Assembly: GCA_021030905.1 (NCBI GenBank)
Contig: JAGFMI010000016.1
Span: 186,001 to 250,000, forward strand
From: Pyrenula massariospora
Lineage: Eukaryota; Ascomycota; Eurotiomycetes; Pyrenulales; Pyrenulaceae
DNA length: 64,000 bases
Reading direction: 5' to 3'
The position numbers and the translations under genes were made by a program. The notes under the pieces were generated by a model that was not told the origin of the DNA, did not search any database, and saw nothing but the letters and a program-made list of their open reading frames with translations. Each line of letters opens with the position of its first letter. Position 1 is the first letter of the stretch. Of this stretch, positions 11,698 to 23,676 are shown piece by piece.

Positions 11698-13823
11698 TCA
11701 TGCCTGGAGCCTTTGCAACTTTTCTTGCAACCTTCCCAAAAGACCTGGTAGCCGCAGTGCAGCACTATGTTCTTTCATAGCCTTCGGCGGTACTTTTTCA
11801 GCTTTCTGCAGCGCCAGCCCTTCAACTACCTCTGGTGGGTTCTCTATGACTTTTCTTGATAACCGTGCTTGCTCTTCCTTTATCACTAACGCGAAATTGC
11901 CGGTTCCATCGGATGATGAGTCTCCCTCTTCATCCTGCTCCAAAGAGACATGTGAAACCTTGTAACCAACGACTTTGGATGAATCGGCAACCGTAACACC
12001 ATGAATGATTCCCGTGACCAAATAGAAATGAGGGTTGGTCGTCATTAAGTGTTTTTTAAGCGCCTTCGTCTGCGATGCTACCTTTATATATTTAACTGCG
12101 CGATCTCTAGACCATTCTTCTCTGACGATATGTTCAAACCTATCGTTCTGAAACGAGGGACTGACAAGTGCCCGCCATGGTTCGTAGCTATTTTCTATTC
12201 TTTGCGATGCAGCAAAGTCCATACATTGGTCTGATGTAACAAGTACATTTGATCTCTTCACAACCGTCTGAAAAGGTTGGTCGCTTGATACGATTACATC
12301 ACCTAACGCAACATCCTCGTAGACGTTAGGTTCGGAGTTGACTATAAAGTAGAGATCAAGGGACTTCGGGTCCCACTCCACGGCCGGGTCATTGTGACGC
12401 GAGGATCCGGCGAAACGTTTGACATCAAAAGTCTCATCATAACGAGGTTCATCTTTCTCCAAGTCCTGGGCCCACTTGACCATGAGAGCTATGACTTTAG
12501 TGAGAGCCTGATCCGAAGCTTCCATTTGGTCCTGAGGTTTGTTCTGGTCTGCAGACCAGAATGAAGTCATTTCGAAATGACTTGAGGGGATCGCAATGGG
12601 CCGAACGCGAGGGACTATGCACCATTCCGAAGATATAGACTTATTTAATTTAGTCAGTTATATATAGGAATCACAGTGGATAACGTACAAGACCATATCT
12701 CGGGTCAGGGTGTTCGGCAAAACAACAGACCATCCTATTGCCATTTGCAGGCTCTGTGAACGTATTGCAAAATTGTCTCTGCATCTCTGTAATGGCAGTG
12801 AAGTAATGCGTACATGATGACCAATTTCGCTTTTGCGCCGTCGTCTTGCGCTCTATATGTAGCATCTTTGCACACAAAATAACCCATTGTGCTAACCCAG
12901 CGCGGAAATGCGGTGTTCCGAATAGAATGAGCCCATGTATTTGAATTTGAGTACTGCGGTAGAGAGGCTCCTTCGATGTGCTATTCAGCAATACGATAGT
13001 CTACAACAGTTATCAGCATCAAGTAGCCTGTTTTCGCGCGAATTCGTATAATAGGAATACGATACAGGAAGAACCTGTTCCATTGTGGAACCAAATAAGG
13101 ATGCAAAATGGGGCAAAATGATCCTTCTGGATGTAACGAGTAAGACATGAAGCATCTAAGAATGGATGTTCATGATGGAGCGATTTTCCAATGAGAATTC
13201 TGGAGGGGCGGCTTTCAATCATACCTGCTCACAAATCAAGCCACCATAACCGTGGCCGACAAGGACAACATGCGAAGGAGCATGTTCTCCACCGCAGATT
13301 AAAAAATTTGCAAGACACCTTGAATTCCATTCCAATAGACTTGAAGAAATGATTGCCTTCAGACCCCCCTCAGCATGAGTGCGATATTCGAAGACAGAAC
13401 CGTTGCTGTGGGGAATAGTTTTCGGTGATCCCGCCAGATGGGTATGCCAGAATGGAGTGCCATAAGATTTCAAAGACACTTTTTCCGATGTCCTTTCAAT
13501 ATCTAGCGAAGATATGAAGTCATTGACGAATATGAATCTACCGACTGAGGTTAGAATGAGGTATACTAATAGATTCGTGCAAAGACAATGGAGGCAAAGG
13601 CTTAACAAGAGTTTATTATTCATCAATGGACAGCTAGAATGACATGTTCGCGTCTTTAAGTTATAAGTTCACAATTTTCTTCACCATTAATTGCTTCAAA
13701 GAGTCGTCGCAGAGGATTCTGAATCAGCTTGACCGGGCGTCGTTTGAATCGGCTCCCAAGAGTTAGGGACCTTCCAAGCTTCCATGCTAAGAGAACTAGT
13801 AATTTGGTAGCGGAAAAAATCAT
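11698..13823 (-). CDS. SERAC1-like alpha/beta hydrolase fused to an unrecognised C-terminal domain
   Basis: Proposed exons, in coding order, are 13823-13673, 13544-13225, 13000-12689 and 12639-11698, giving 574 residues; all phases agree. Residues 1-20 are hydrophobic. FIFVNDF stands where the family has FVHGL. VVLVGHGYGGL is the nucleophile loop with Gly in place of Ser; LILFGTPHF matches the family FLGTPH block; the segment from WCIVPR to SHFEM matches the conserved block with the last His (~282). This domain normally sits at the N-terminus of fungal NLR proteins, before a NACHT or NB-ARC. Here a ~270-residue tail follows instead, with LGDVIV and FYLVTGIIHGV (~466-476). That tail reminds me of a widespread fungal family with a YxVTGLK motif, possibly gasdermin-like, but I cannot prove it. 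Introns of 128, 224 and 49 nt are predicted. The hydrolase part is secure; the tail is unknown. Confidence 0.72.
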
Positions 13824-14543
13824 AACACGACTTTCAAATCGATCGTCCCTTGACGGAGGGAAGTGAACAAGAAGCAAGAAGCAAGACTCACTGCACAGTG
13901 GCGCCTGATGTTTCCCAGAGCTGGTGAAGTCTAGGAAGGTGTGCCGAGCCCTGCGCGGAGGCCGAGTGGACAGCAGAGTCAGGACCCGCCTGCTCCATAG
14001 TTTCAAGCCCCAGCATGGACTGATCTCATTCTCAATACGGTGTTCAAAGACAAGACAGACCCAGAAAAGGTATTGAAACTGATTGCTTCCAGTATCGCGA
14101 CGAATGTGACAGATATACTGAGTTGTGATTCCACTTATCGAGTCAGCTGAACGGTGGCGTAGTCAGACACCCGTGCTGCCCTGCCGCGGATCCGTATCGG
14201 CAGATGGATCGCAAATCAGCGATGGAGAATGATTTTTCCTTTTTTTGTAGATGAAATTTGATTTGCTCTTGCTCATTTGTGGCGCTTAATGCTTTACGCC
14301 TTGCGCCTCACACTAATATTGCTTTTTGGAGGCTGAACAAATCTTTCCATGCGCGTTTCTGGTTGTTCCAATTTCAGCAGATAAAATTGCATATGGCGCC
14401 ATGGATCGATATCATTCCGCGTAGAGGCAACTCAATTCGTTAGTCCGTTCCACGTGTAGCATATCATATACAATTGGCATGGCCTCCGGCCAGGGGCACT
14501 CCTCGATCATCCCATTTCTATCCTCACTACATACGCTGACAGA
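13824..14543. promoter_or_regulatory. Shared divergent promoter region of two hydrolases
   Basis: Two hydrolase genes are transcribed away from this 720-nt stretch, so it must hold both promoters. A CCAAT box lies at 14368-14372. A short ATG-led frame at 13998-13892 (minus) ends in a good GTGAGT donor but does not join in frame to the hydrolase; it may be a 5'-leader exon or chance. Confidence 0.45.
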
Positions 14544-16425
14544 ATGAAGCCAAACGTCATGAACTTTGATCCATCCAGGAGCGAACAGCCGAAGAGAATA
14601 ATTATTTGCTGCGATGGTACTGGGAATTCGATATATGACAGTCGGCAGGATGGCATTTTCTCAAACGTGTCCCGTATCGAACGGTGCATCGCGGGCGTTA
14701 CTCGCGAAGGCACCCAACAAATCGGTTGCTATGTCCCAGGAGTTGGTACGAATGAAGAGAATCCTATGAAGCAGCTGGCCGAATTTAGCGGGCGAGGTTA
14801 GTCTGCCAGGGGTAGCCAGCGGAACATACTAACGAAATGACTATAGGGATCGAGGAGAGAATTAAAACGGCATATAAACATATCTGCAGCTATTACGTGG
14901 GGCATTCGGACCAGATAATCCTGATTGGGTTTTCTAGAGGAGCATTTGTCGTCAGATGCGTTGCCGACCTAATCTACAGGATTGGACTTCTTACAAAACG
15001 GGGACTTTGCCACCTAAATCTGGTCTACCAGACGTGGAGCAAGTGTAACGGAGCGACGTATCCATTTAATGAGAGTGGTTCTCCGGACGAAGACCGCGTC
15101 AAATTAGGCAGTAGAGCCAATAATTTCGGCTTACGCGAAGCAAGCGTTGGGAAGGAGCCAGACATGGATGGCCCGAAAGCATTCGAAAGTCTTCTGAAGA
15201 ACAAGAATCTGTTGCGACGCCAGATCCGGATAAAGGTTTGTGCGGTCTGGGACACGGTCGCCGCAGTTGGAATTTCTGGCAGGCTTCACCTTCATAAAGC
15301 TCAACCTCCGGCAGACCTGGGATTTGTAGATTCCGAACTGCTTGACGGAATCGAGAACGCTTTCCAGGCTCTGTCCCTTCACGAAAAACGTCTAGACTTC
15401 GTTCCAATCGTCTGGAGGGCATCTGACAATAATCTCAGCCAAAGAAGCACGAGACTGGAGCAATGCTGGTTCGTTGGTTACCACAGCGACATCGGTGGAT
15501 CACAGAGTCCTGAAAGCCTGGCGCATCTCTCACTCGCCTGGATGATGGCCAAACTTAAAGATTTTATAGAATTTGACATCAATAATTTCTGCTATCCTCC
15601 TCCTAAAGGCTCCAGATGGGAGTTGAAGCCAGACCAAAATGGTAAGAGCTACCCTTTTCCCTCGCTCTCTTTTTCAAGGAAGCGAGGATAGACCAGATCA
15701 AAATGCACCAGGACCATCTCACTTCCCAGGAGTGGTTCAATATTGGTTCGAGCTTTGAAGATTCTGCAACAATTCATTCTATTTTTTGCCACTCAGCAGA
15801 AATATATCCTGCTGCTCATTGTTCTCAAAAGTAATCTTAGAAGAGCAAGGACTTTTCTGCCAACAGAATTTTCAATTAAGGGGTTTCCTTGTAGAGCACT
15901 TGAGTGAGCAATACTAATTGTTGGTGCATTATTACAGGGCTCAAGTTCAATCTCCACATTGAAGACTCGGAGAGCGGAAAATACAAAGTGAAAATGTCGA
16001 AGGACCGTAAGCCACGGAGACAATTCTGGACGAAGACAAAGTTTCAAAATGACCTAATACCGGAGGATTATCTCTCAAATGAATTGATACATTGGACTGT
16101 GCGCGTCATATGGAGCTTGAGAGCATACAGTCGATGCAAATCAATGAAGTCCGCCGTCTCGGTACAGGTCATGTGCCCATGGCACAGTGGCACACATGGA
16201 CGGCACTGGGAAGTTCCGACTCGGTCTGGACCAATATACACCGTCTGCGAAGAGTCTAATCCAAAAACCCCACGAAGTCCGGAGGCGACACTACTCGAAC
16301 TCTGGCTTGATTCAGAGCTGAAATTCATACACGAAAATGCTATAGAGACTAGCTCTGATCCGGGGACTTTCATTGCCAAAGTAAAAAGTGTAATTTGGGA
16401 CAATTACGAAACTGGTGCCGGGTGA
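14544..16425 (+). CDS. DUF2235 (Tle1-like) alpha/beta hydrolase
   Basis: A fungal member of the DUF2235 family, to which the type VI secretion phospholipase effectors Tle1 also belong. Predicted exons are 14544-14796, 14847-15641 and 15938-16425, giving 511 residues. The N-terminus has IIICCDGTGNS and YVPGVGT. The nucleophile motif is IGFSRGAF. The Asp is in VWDTVAAVG and the His is likely in GYHSDIGG, followed by the family's LAWMM block. Exon 3 has NELIHWTVR, matching the family's NExIHxSVR. Intron 1 is 50 nt with a CTAAC branch. The second removes 296 nt, long for this window, so a small exon may be missed there. The gene is divergent from the SERAC1-like gene. Fungal members lack assigned roles; lipase or esterase activity is inferred. 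Confidence 0.83.
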
Positions 16426-18227
16426 TGAGACTGCAATATAATTCAACGAAAGAGGCATCATGATAATTTGGGCTTTTTGTATCGTCCTCATGCGTTGCGT
16501 GTACCGTTTGGAAAATGTGCTACATGGAGTCTGGAAATGGTAATGAATGTGTTGATACATCTACTAGAAACAGTGTCGATAATTGTAATGGCAGGTAATA
16601 GAGTGTGAAAGCGTGCTATCATTATATATACTAAGCTACAGAGTTGCTATCTTCCCGGTTCAATGGTTCAGAAGGAAGGTGCTAAGGAAGTGGTTACTCC
16701 CTTGATCAAGATGGACCGAACTTGATGTATTTTGAAGGTAAAGTCAACTGACCCATAGCGATTCGCCGTACTGTTCAGCGACTCTATATGAGCTCGGTAT
16801 AGTATTTAGGTCACTGATATGTATACTGGTCTTGACCGTTCCTAGTAGTAATATCAGCTGCTCAGGAAGGCTCTGCAAACGAGAGCTAAAAGTACTGTAT
16901 TAATGGAGGAGATGGGCATCTACAAAGTTTTCTGACTCACCTTCCCATCCCCTCATTGCCCTTTTAACACCACTTCAAGCCTATGCACGTATGTCAAACG
17001 GGTCGTCGAACTTTCTACTGGCACTAGTGAGGTCATGCGAACTGAACCGCTGTATAACCCGGGTCGCATATCGGCGCTGTTCGCGTTGTTCCCTACTTTT
17101 ATTGATTACCAGGGAGGAAGAAGAAAGGCGTAAAGCAATTGCTGTGATCATCATCATTATTGTTACATATATCGGATTTCATAGACTTATCAACATCAAA
17201 ACTCAAAAATCTGCTAATCTCTACGACACGCAATACCCGCGCATGATTCCACGAAATCTTGCTCTAGCCATTGTCCAGGGATCCTCAAGGCAGTCCGGAC
17301 TTGGCGGTCCATAAGACAGTCAAGGCAGTCAAGTCTAGTCTTTCTTAGTAGTCAAGACAATCCATATGACTCGGACTCTCCTGACTGCCTTATAGACTTA
17401 CCAAGACCGTGTAGTGTGGATTTTGTACAGGAATGTGGGACCGATCGGATTATCTGCGAGGTTGAGAACAAATTTTTTGGGACATCCGTAGATTATTATT
17501 TAGATATTCATTCCCCAATTATTTTCTGTCTTCAGATACTTCAAACTCATTCTTGATATTCTCTATCAAAGTGAATATCCCCGTTGGGTGTAGTACTACT
17601 ACATCAAGAGCATTATTCGCATCACCTTTACCTTGTATGAAGTCCGCCCCTTCATCGACTGATCCTTCATCATTTCGGTATAAAATACGACACCGAAGGC
17701 CATTCCGCATAGATTTCAAGCAAAAATTGCCCTTAAACGGAAACTACATACTTTGTAGATAGGACAATAAGGTACAGAGGCTGTATCGAGGCATAACTTT
17801 GACTCTGTCTACCGGTAATGCAAAATTTCCTATAATAATTGAGAGCAGGAAGAAGTCCATATCATGTTGAAATATTCAATTTTTATATGGTTCGAATATC
17901 ATACAGAACGGGTAACAGATCATTTGAAGGAAGTGTATTTGATTTCGGAACTGGCAGTATTTTAACGAATTTCAGACCTCATCTCGCTCGTATTCTTTAA
18001 CACAATCTTCAAATTGTTTTGTACCAGAGTTTCAAAGAATAAACGCAAAGAGCAAATGGCCAGCGCAAGATTGCCATTCACAGTAAGACGATTCCCTTGA
18101 GCAGACAACAGAAACGAACTTATGCAAGGTTTCCTAAGAAATACTTCTTTCGCCTGACTGTAAGTCCCGACGACTTCCTAGCGGTCATTTCGTGGTCTCC
18201 GGACTTGATTGCGTCTATAAACTTCTC
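16426..18227. other. AT-rich spacer with no supported gene
   Basis: This lies between the DUF2235 stop and the HET-gene stop (convergent). A frame at 16991-17314 (plus) and one at 17519-17719 (minus) are open but have no recognisable protein features. Around 17310-17400 short GACAGTC/GGCAGTC words recur, with an inverted copy (GACTGCC). 17440-18090 is distinctly AT-rich. The region could be old decayed sequence, but I cannot assign it. Confidence 0.4.
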
Positions 18228-20639
18228 CTACTTCAACCTGATGCTCCGCATGACAGTGTTCTCAAACCAGGGTGTCAAATGCTCATACTCTTCAATTGGT
18301 TCATCGGTTTCTTGGTAGACATGACCCATAGATCTGATAGATTCACCAACTTGATATTCACGGCCGAATCTCAGCGCGGTGAGCCAGATATGTCCAATAC
18401 GTTCATATACGTCATTAATCTTCTTAACAACCATTAGGAAAGCACCCTGTGATCCGTCTTCTACCATTTCCACCTTTCCAATAAACACAGCTATTAAAGT
18501 TGGATTTTCCAGGTTCCATTGATATACCTTCTCAACCTCTTGAAACAGTTCTGCTCTGTAGTAAGGTTGCGATGTGGTCCCTTTAACGTGCGGACTTGCA
18601 AAAATACTCGAGCTATCTGGACCTTTCAAGAATTTTAGTATGATCGGAATCGTCAAGGCCTCGAGATATATCTCTTGTACGGGGTAAAGAGGCTCGGCAC
18701 CTGCAATATAAGTTTCGAAAAAGTTTTCGAAGCTCAAGCTGCCTTTATTAGGCACATTGACTGATACGTTGATTGGTACGTTATGGATCTTTTGAATCTC
18801 TCGTTCGTACCACACCGCCCTTGGCCATAATTGACATGTCCATCCCGTCCAGGACCACGAGGGGAAGCCAGGCCGCCTTTCCGCTCCGTGTTTGGATTCG
18901 TGTATCCAGCACAGGCCAGCCAAGAATCCATCGGTCTTGGACCTCTGAACACGTTGCGGGCCGCCATTGTTCGGCGAGCGAACTATGGGTGGGAGTATGG
19001 GCACTCCCCATAAATGATATGTGGGGTGTTTTGTGTCTTCGAAGCGACGTAGAACCCCAAGGATAGCACTCAGAATGTCGTTTTCATATGTAAGCGTTCT
19101 TTTTGAGTAATTCGCTATGTTCTCTAAGATTTTCCATGGATAATCGGACCAATGTTTGTCCTTAAAGATATTATGAGCATTAGATTGGTTTTCGATGAAA
19201 ATAGTCTCACAACAACCAGTCTCCTGACATTCGAAATAAACTTGTTGATCGGTGAATATCAATAGACGTCGAGCGCAGAGGGCTTCCTGGTACGTCCAAG
19301 CTCTAGACATCCACGTCGATGATGCTATCGAAGCTTCAGGGCTGCTCATGGTAGAAACTAGATTATATCCGTGAATGAGAGCTCGAGGTTGGCGTTTCCT
19401 TGGTGTTTTACTGACTCCAGGTAGGCCGAAAGCCGGATTTTGACCTGCTGCCGCGACAATGGTCACATCAGCTTGACGGTAAATCCGATCCATTTGTTTG
19501 ATTTGGTGGTGCCTTTCCTGCTTGTTACTTTGCAAGATACAGTATCTATCGACCCAAAGATATCTAATAGACAGGCTTTTTGTCACTGTAATTGCGTCCT
19601 CAATGGTCAGAGGAAGATCTTTCGGCAAGCTCAGATCATCTTGAGCTTGCTTATTCGAAAAATCAGGAGAGCCCCATACATAACTTAGCGCCGTGTATGG
19701 TTCATTTTCATTCGTTTCCTCGATATGCCGCGTTTCGCAATTGATGAGGAGCATCTGCGTTGGCATATTTCGTTCATTCTCTCCGTTGCAGGTAGGACCA
19801 TGTCTTACACGGCAAGAAGACAACCACGTTCGGAGAATTCGGTAGTCTATCGTCTCTGAGTCAATCAATCTCAACCTCATTCTTTGCTTGCTCGAAGTGG
19901 GACCCCGGCAATCAGTCCAGCACAAATACCCGCTCTCTGGTACGAACTTTTTTCTATGGTTTCTCCACCATTGTGTGCTTGAAACGTTGTCCTCCTGGAG
20001 ACCCAAAACGAATTGGTGGTCGCTTTGATTGTTAAATCGTTGCCGAGGCTTGGAGGCAAAGAGAACCAATTCGGTGTTCTCCATGATGGGACCTGAAGGT
20101 AATAAACTGGCTTGTTCAAGGAGCAACCTACAAAATTCGCAACTGTCATCAAGATTTAAATCAATGTCGCATCTGGGTCCAAGGCTGATGATAGGTACAA
20201 CTGAGACCGCTTTCCGGTCTGAGAGTATGTATTTGAGGTCGATATTTGAGCAATTATCACAATACCACTTGCGCCGCTTGCAAGACCGTTTGGAGCTACT
20301 AGACAGCGACCTGAGGTTCTTCTGTGGCTGGTTGGATTCATGAATTTGCTTCCCGCTTCTCTTTGCCCGTTCATCAACATCTGAAACAAGTTCTCGAACC
20401 TGGGTGTCATTGTTACTGTCGGTGCTTCCCGCCGCCCTAGCTAGATGTCCCTCCTCCTCGTCTTCGCTCTGCTCGTGAAGTTTTCTAAGCTGTTGGACAC
20501 TGCGTTCAGCGCGCTCTTCGACCTGACTTTGGCAAAGTTTGAAAATCGGGGATTTTCGAACCTTTCGTCCAGACTTAGACCGAGTATTAGAGCTCATGGA
20601 ATTATCCGAGCCGCTATGTGCCCGTTTTCTCGGTGCCAT
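18228..20639 (-). CDS. HET-domain protein
   Basis: An 803-residue single-exon protein with a heterokaryon-incompatibility (HET) domain at about residues 313-455. The domain blocks are YTALSYVWG, the central RYLWVDRYCILQ, IYRQADVTIVAAAG and WMSRAWTYQEALCARR. The N-terminal ~130 residues are charged and probably disordered, with two similar ERAERS/ERAKRS stretches and a basic KRSCKRRK run that could be a nuclear signal. A Cys-rich patch (CDNC at ~127-130) is also present, and pairs at 167-170 (CEFC). The ~350-residue C-terminal part is unassigned, as in most such proteins. HET proteins trigger cell death on encounter with non-self in filamentous ascomycetes. Whether this one acts in incompatibility cannot be told from sequence. 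Confidence 0.9.
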   Translation of the reverse strand: MAPRKRAHSGSDNSMSSNTRSKSGRKVRKSPIFKLCQSQVEERAERSVQQLRKLHEQSEDEEEGHLARAAGSTDSNNDTQVRELVSDVDERAKRSGKQIHESNQPQKNLRSLSSSSKRSCKRRKWYCDNCSNIDLKYILSDRKAVSVVPIISLGPRCDIDLNLDDSCEFCRLLLEQASLLPSGPIMENTELVLFASKPRQRFNNQSDHQFVLGLQEDNVSSTQWWRNHRKKFVPESGYLCWTDCRGPTSSKQRMRLRLIDSETIDYRILRTWLSSCRVRHGPTCNGENERNMPTQMLLINCETRHIEETNENEPYTALSYVWGSPDFSNKQAQDDLSLPKDLPLTIEDAITVTKSLSIRYLWVDRYCILQSNKQERHHQIKQMDRIYRQADVTIVAAAGQNPAFGLPGVSKTPRKRQPRALIHGYNLVSTMSSPEASIASSTWMSRAWTYQEALCARRLLIFTDQQVYFECQETGCCETIFIENQSNAHNIFKDKHWSDYPWKILENIANYSKRTLTYENDILSAILGVLRRFEDTKHPTYHLWGVPILPPIVRSPNNGGPQRVQRSKTDGFLAGLCWIHESKHGAERRPGFPSWSWTGWTCQLWPRAVWYEREIQKIHNVPINVSVNVPNKGSLSFENFFETYIAGAEPLYPVQEIYLEALTIPIILKFLKGPDSSSIFASPHVKGTTSQPYYRAELFQEVEKVYQWNLENPTLIAVFIGKVEMVEDGSQGAFLMVVKKINDVYERIGHIWLTALRFGREYQVGESIRSMGHVYQETDEPIEEYEHLTPWFENTVMRSIRLK

Positions 20640-21211
20640 AGCCTGAGATATGTCGACCTTTTACTCGCAGCAGGAGGAATAGAAAAGAAGTGACCTATTT
20701 AATCTTTTCGACCACGGCACTAGAACGTCAACAATGATGAACATCACGGTTTTGGCCGGAGCAATATCGGCGAGGCCATCAATCTTGGACGGCATTGATC
20801 TGCGAGATGCGACCAGAGCATTAGTCCCTGACGCCTCGATTTGATGAGCTGTAGAGTTTGGCCATGTTATACTCAATCCAATAGTACTTGAAGATTTCTA
20901 CCCCTCTATCATATGTAAACGGCCTAGCGCGAACACCAGCTGCGTGCTGCTAACACTACTCGCGAAGATGATTAAGGCACCTTGTGTTAAATTAGGAAGA
21001 ATAGTAGCTCATAGTCTTGCGACGGGCCTTAGCACTCTACATGGTTGAGGAATTTTAAATCTTTTTCGCAAATTGGTTTCTGTGAAAAGGACAGACGGCC
21101 TTGTCGGCCGGAGATGGCCCCAGCCTCACGATCTGCGGCCAAGTTGTCTTCGGATCGCTAGCAAATCGCCATTTTCCACGATTACAAAATTCGGATTACA
21201 GTTGTTGCATA
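20640..21211. promoter_or_regulatory. Divergent promoter region of HET gene and coiled-coil gene
   Basis: The two flanking genes are transcribed outward from this 572-nt stretch. A CCAAT box lies at 20878-20882. No other element is clear. Confidence 0.45.
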
Positions 21212-23273
21212 ATGGGAGAAAAGGAGGATAGAGAAAAGGCAGAGAAACTTGCTGCTGCAAAAAAGAGAGTAAGCTACAAACTGTGTTCTGGATTATGTGC
21301 AACAACGCCTTGCGGTTGCTGCACTTTCGAAACATTTACATTTGGCTGACAAGATTGTCTAGGTAGCGCAGCTCCAGAAAGCAAAGAAGAAAGCAGCTAC
21401 AGACAAGGGAACCCCCAAGTCAAAGGATGTGGCACCATCAACGTCAACGAAGTTGGAGAGTTCAAATGCCGGGGAATCGGCAGAGGAGACAGCAGCTCCA
21501 CCTCAGGACGGAACGCTCGAAGACAATGAGCTAGACATTAATATTTCTACCAAAGAGCCTCATGAAACTCAAGAGACTACGTCTAGAGCTCTATCAGAGG
21601 CACAGACCCTCCTATCACCCCAAGAAACCTCCACGAGTGCCTTGCCCGAAGAGCCAAGTACACCGTCGAAACCCGCTACACATGGACGTCAACATTCCCT
21701 CTCCCTTCAATCGAAGCTACGAAGCACTTCGTTTCGCCGAACATCGACAGCTGGGCCAGTCTCGCCTGGAATTAGCTCTCCGAAAATACCTGAAGATCTG
21801 AACGGGGAAAGTGGACCGGAAATCTACAGGAAACAGTCGCTTAGGATTTCAGAGCTCGAGTATGAGAATAAGCGATTGGAGAAGGCTGTCAATGATGGTG
21901 AAATACGGTGGGGTAAGACCGAGGAAGAGCTGGAAGACCTTCGCGAGGCCAATGGTGAAGCGGTGGCACTCCGACAGAAAGTCAAAGAGGCCGAAGAATC
22001 CCAGTCAGAGATCCAGAGGCTACGGGCTGAAATCGCCTCGCTACAGCGCCAGACACAATCAACTCGCTCAAGCCATTCTCACAGTGTATCTCGAGCTCAT
22101 ACCACTCCTCCCAACGCCGAATCAGACACTACTGCCCTCCGTGCTGAACTAGAAAGTAAATCCACGACAATAACCGACATGGAACTTGAGATCAGCAACC
22201 TCCGCGCCCAACTCTCCACTCAAACCTCCTCCTGCTCTACCCATGGCGAACAAATAGCTGCCCTCACTACCTCCCTCTCAACCTCCGAATCCCGCGTCAA
22301 ATCCCTCACCACAGAACACGCCGACACGAAAAAAGCTCTCACCCGCCTGACCGAAAAATCCGTCCAAACTAGCGCCGAACAAACCAGCACCTCAACTCGA
22401 ATCTCTACTCTCGAACGTGACCTCACCGAAGCCCAATCCTCCCTCACAACTGCCTCCGCTAAAGCCTCTACCCTAGAAAAGAAACTCGAAGCCCTGACAA
22501 AACTGCACCGTGAAGCCGAAGCCCGGCACATCGCCAAACTCTCCGCCGCCGAAACCTCCTCAAAAGAGACCTCCCTCCTCCGCGTAAAGCTCGCCAGCAT
22601 CGAAAACGAAAACCTCCGCCTCCGAGAAGAGCGCGAACGCCGCAAAAAACGCGAAGCCACCGGCGGCGCCACGGAGACCGAACTCGACGAGCTCGAGGAC
22701 GAAGAGCGCGCCAAACTCGAGCGCCGCATCCGCGAGCTCGAGGGCGAAAACTTCGACCTCCGCCGCGGCGTCTGGCGCGACAAGCGGCGCGAGATGCAGC
22801 CCGAGGATCTCGACGGCGGCGGCCCGGGCTCGCAGGTCCTCGCGAGCCCAGAAGTGGCGGCGGTGGACGATTTCGACGAAGTGGACCTCTCGGGGCCGAC
22901 CTACGCGGCGAACTCGAGGCGGAGGTCGCTCGCGCCGCAGCAGAAACACTCTTCCTTCAGCACGGTGCTCTCTTCCGGTCTTGCAGCATTCCGCGGCGAG
23001 AGCCCCCAGCCCAACCGCGCCCGCCAGCAGTCTCTCGCAACGAACTCGTCATCATTGCTAGAGGAAGACGACGATGTCGGTGGGTTCGACGAGGCCGCCT
23101 TCCGCATGGCACAGCGCGAAGAGGAGGCGCGGAAGATGGTCGAGCACGTGCGGGAGGTGAAGAAGGGGCTGGCGCAGTGGAAGGGGTGGCGGTTGGATCT
23201 GGTCGAGAGCCGTGGGGTGATGAGCGGCGCGGTGGAAGGGGGGGTTGGGGTGGGGGAGATCTTTGATGTTTGA
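21212..23273 (+). CDS. Coiled-coil protein (fungal 'M protein repeat'-like)
   Basis: Two exons, 21212-21268 and 21363-23273, give 655 residues. The short first exon encodes a charged start, MGEKEDREKAEKLAAAKKR, which joins through a 94-nt intron to VAQLQKAKKK; this keeps the helix going and fixes the start. Residues ~170-500 are long heptad-rich coiled coil (repeated EL/EN/LR patterns) flanked by Ser/Thr/Pro-rich disordered segments. A further helix sits near the C-terminus (EEEARKMVEHVREVKKGL). The pattern matches a conserved but poorly studied fungal family annotated as M protein repeat proteins, possibly a structural or vesicle-tethering protein. No enzymatic motif is present. Codons in the second half are markedly GC-rich. 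Confidence 0.75.
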
Positions 23274-23676
23274 TTCTTGGGACATGGTAGAAATGAAACG
23301 AGACGGATAAGAGCGCATCCAGATGGCCACATTTGATTGCAAATGCGTCACTACAGTTCACATACACACACGGTGCAAGATCCAAGAACGATGAAAAATC
23401 GTATTAACATTATTATGTCTTGTTCCCCCATATACCATCTCGTCCCATCCCATCAATCCTCCCTTCCCTCCGTCTCACGCCATATATATATGCGCAGCGC
23501 TCTAACTACCTACCTAGCCCAACCACCGCATAAATCTGCGTCAGAATCTAAAAGTCTTGAACCTCCAAAAAAAACAAGAAACCAACCTCTGTCATTATGT
23601 ACAAAAAAGCCACTCCCCTCCTCATATCCATTCACATTAAAATATAAAAAAAACATAACGACCATCAAGGTCAAGG
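23274..23676. other. Convergent 3' spacer
   Basis: The coiled-coil gene and BST1 end toward each other here. The stretch includes a short AT dinucleotide run near 23483-23490 and a CAAGGT tandem that ends inside the BST1 3' end (about 23667-23685). No gene is seen. Confidence 0.5.

Noticed and set aside
13892-13998. First exon for the SERAC1-like hydrolase
   Set aside because: It begins with ATG and ends in GTGAGT but its phase does not join to the downstream exon; the ATG at 13823 gives a fully phased model.
16991-17314. 107-residue open frame with a hydrophobic stretch
   Set aside because: No family resemblance, no splice support, and it lies in AT-rich sequence of non-coding character.
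22220-23385. Long minus-strand frames opposite the coiled-coil gene
   Set aside because: They are Arg/Ser-rich mirror frames caused by the high GC and codon bias of the real gene.
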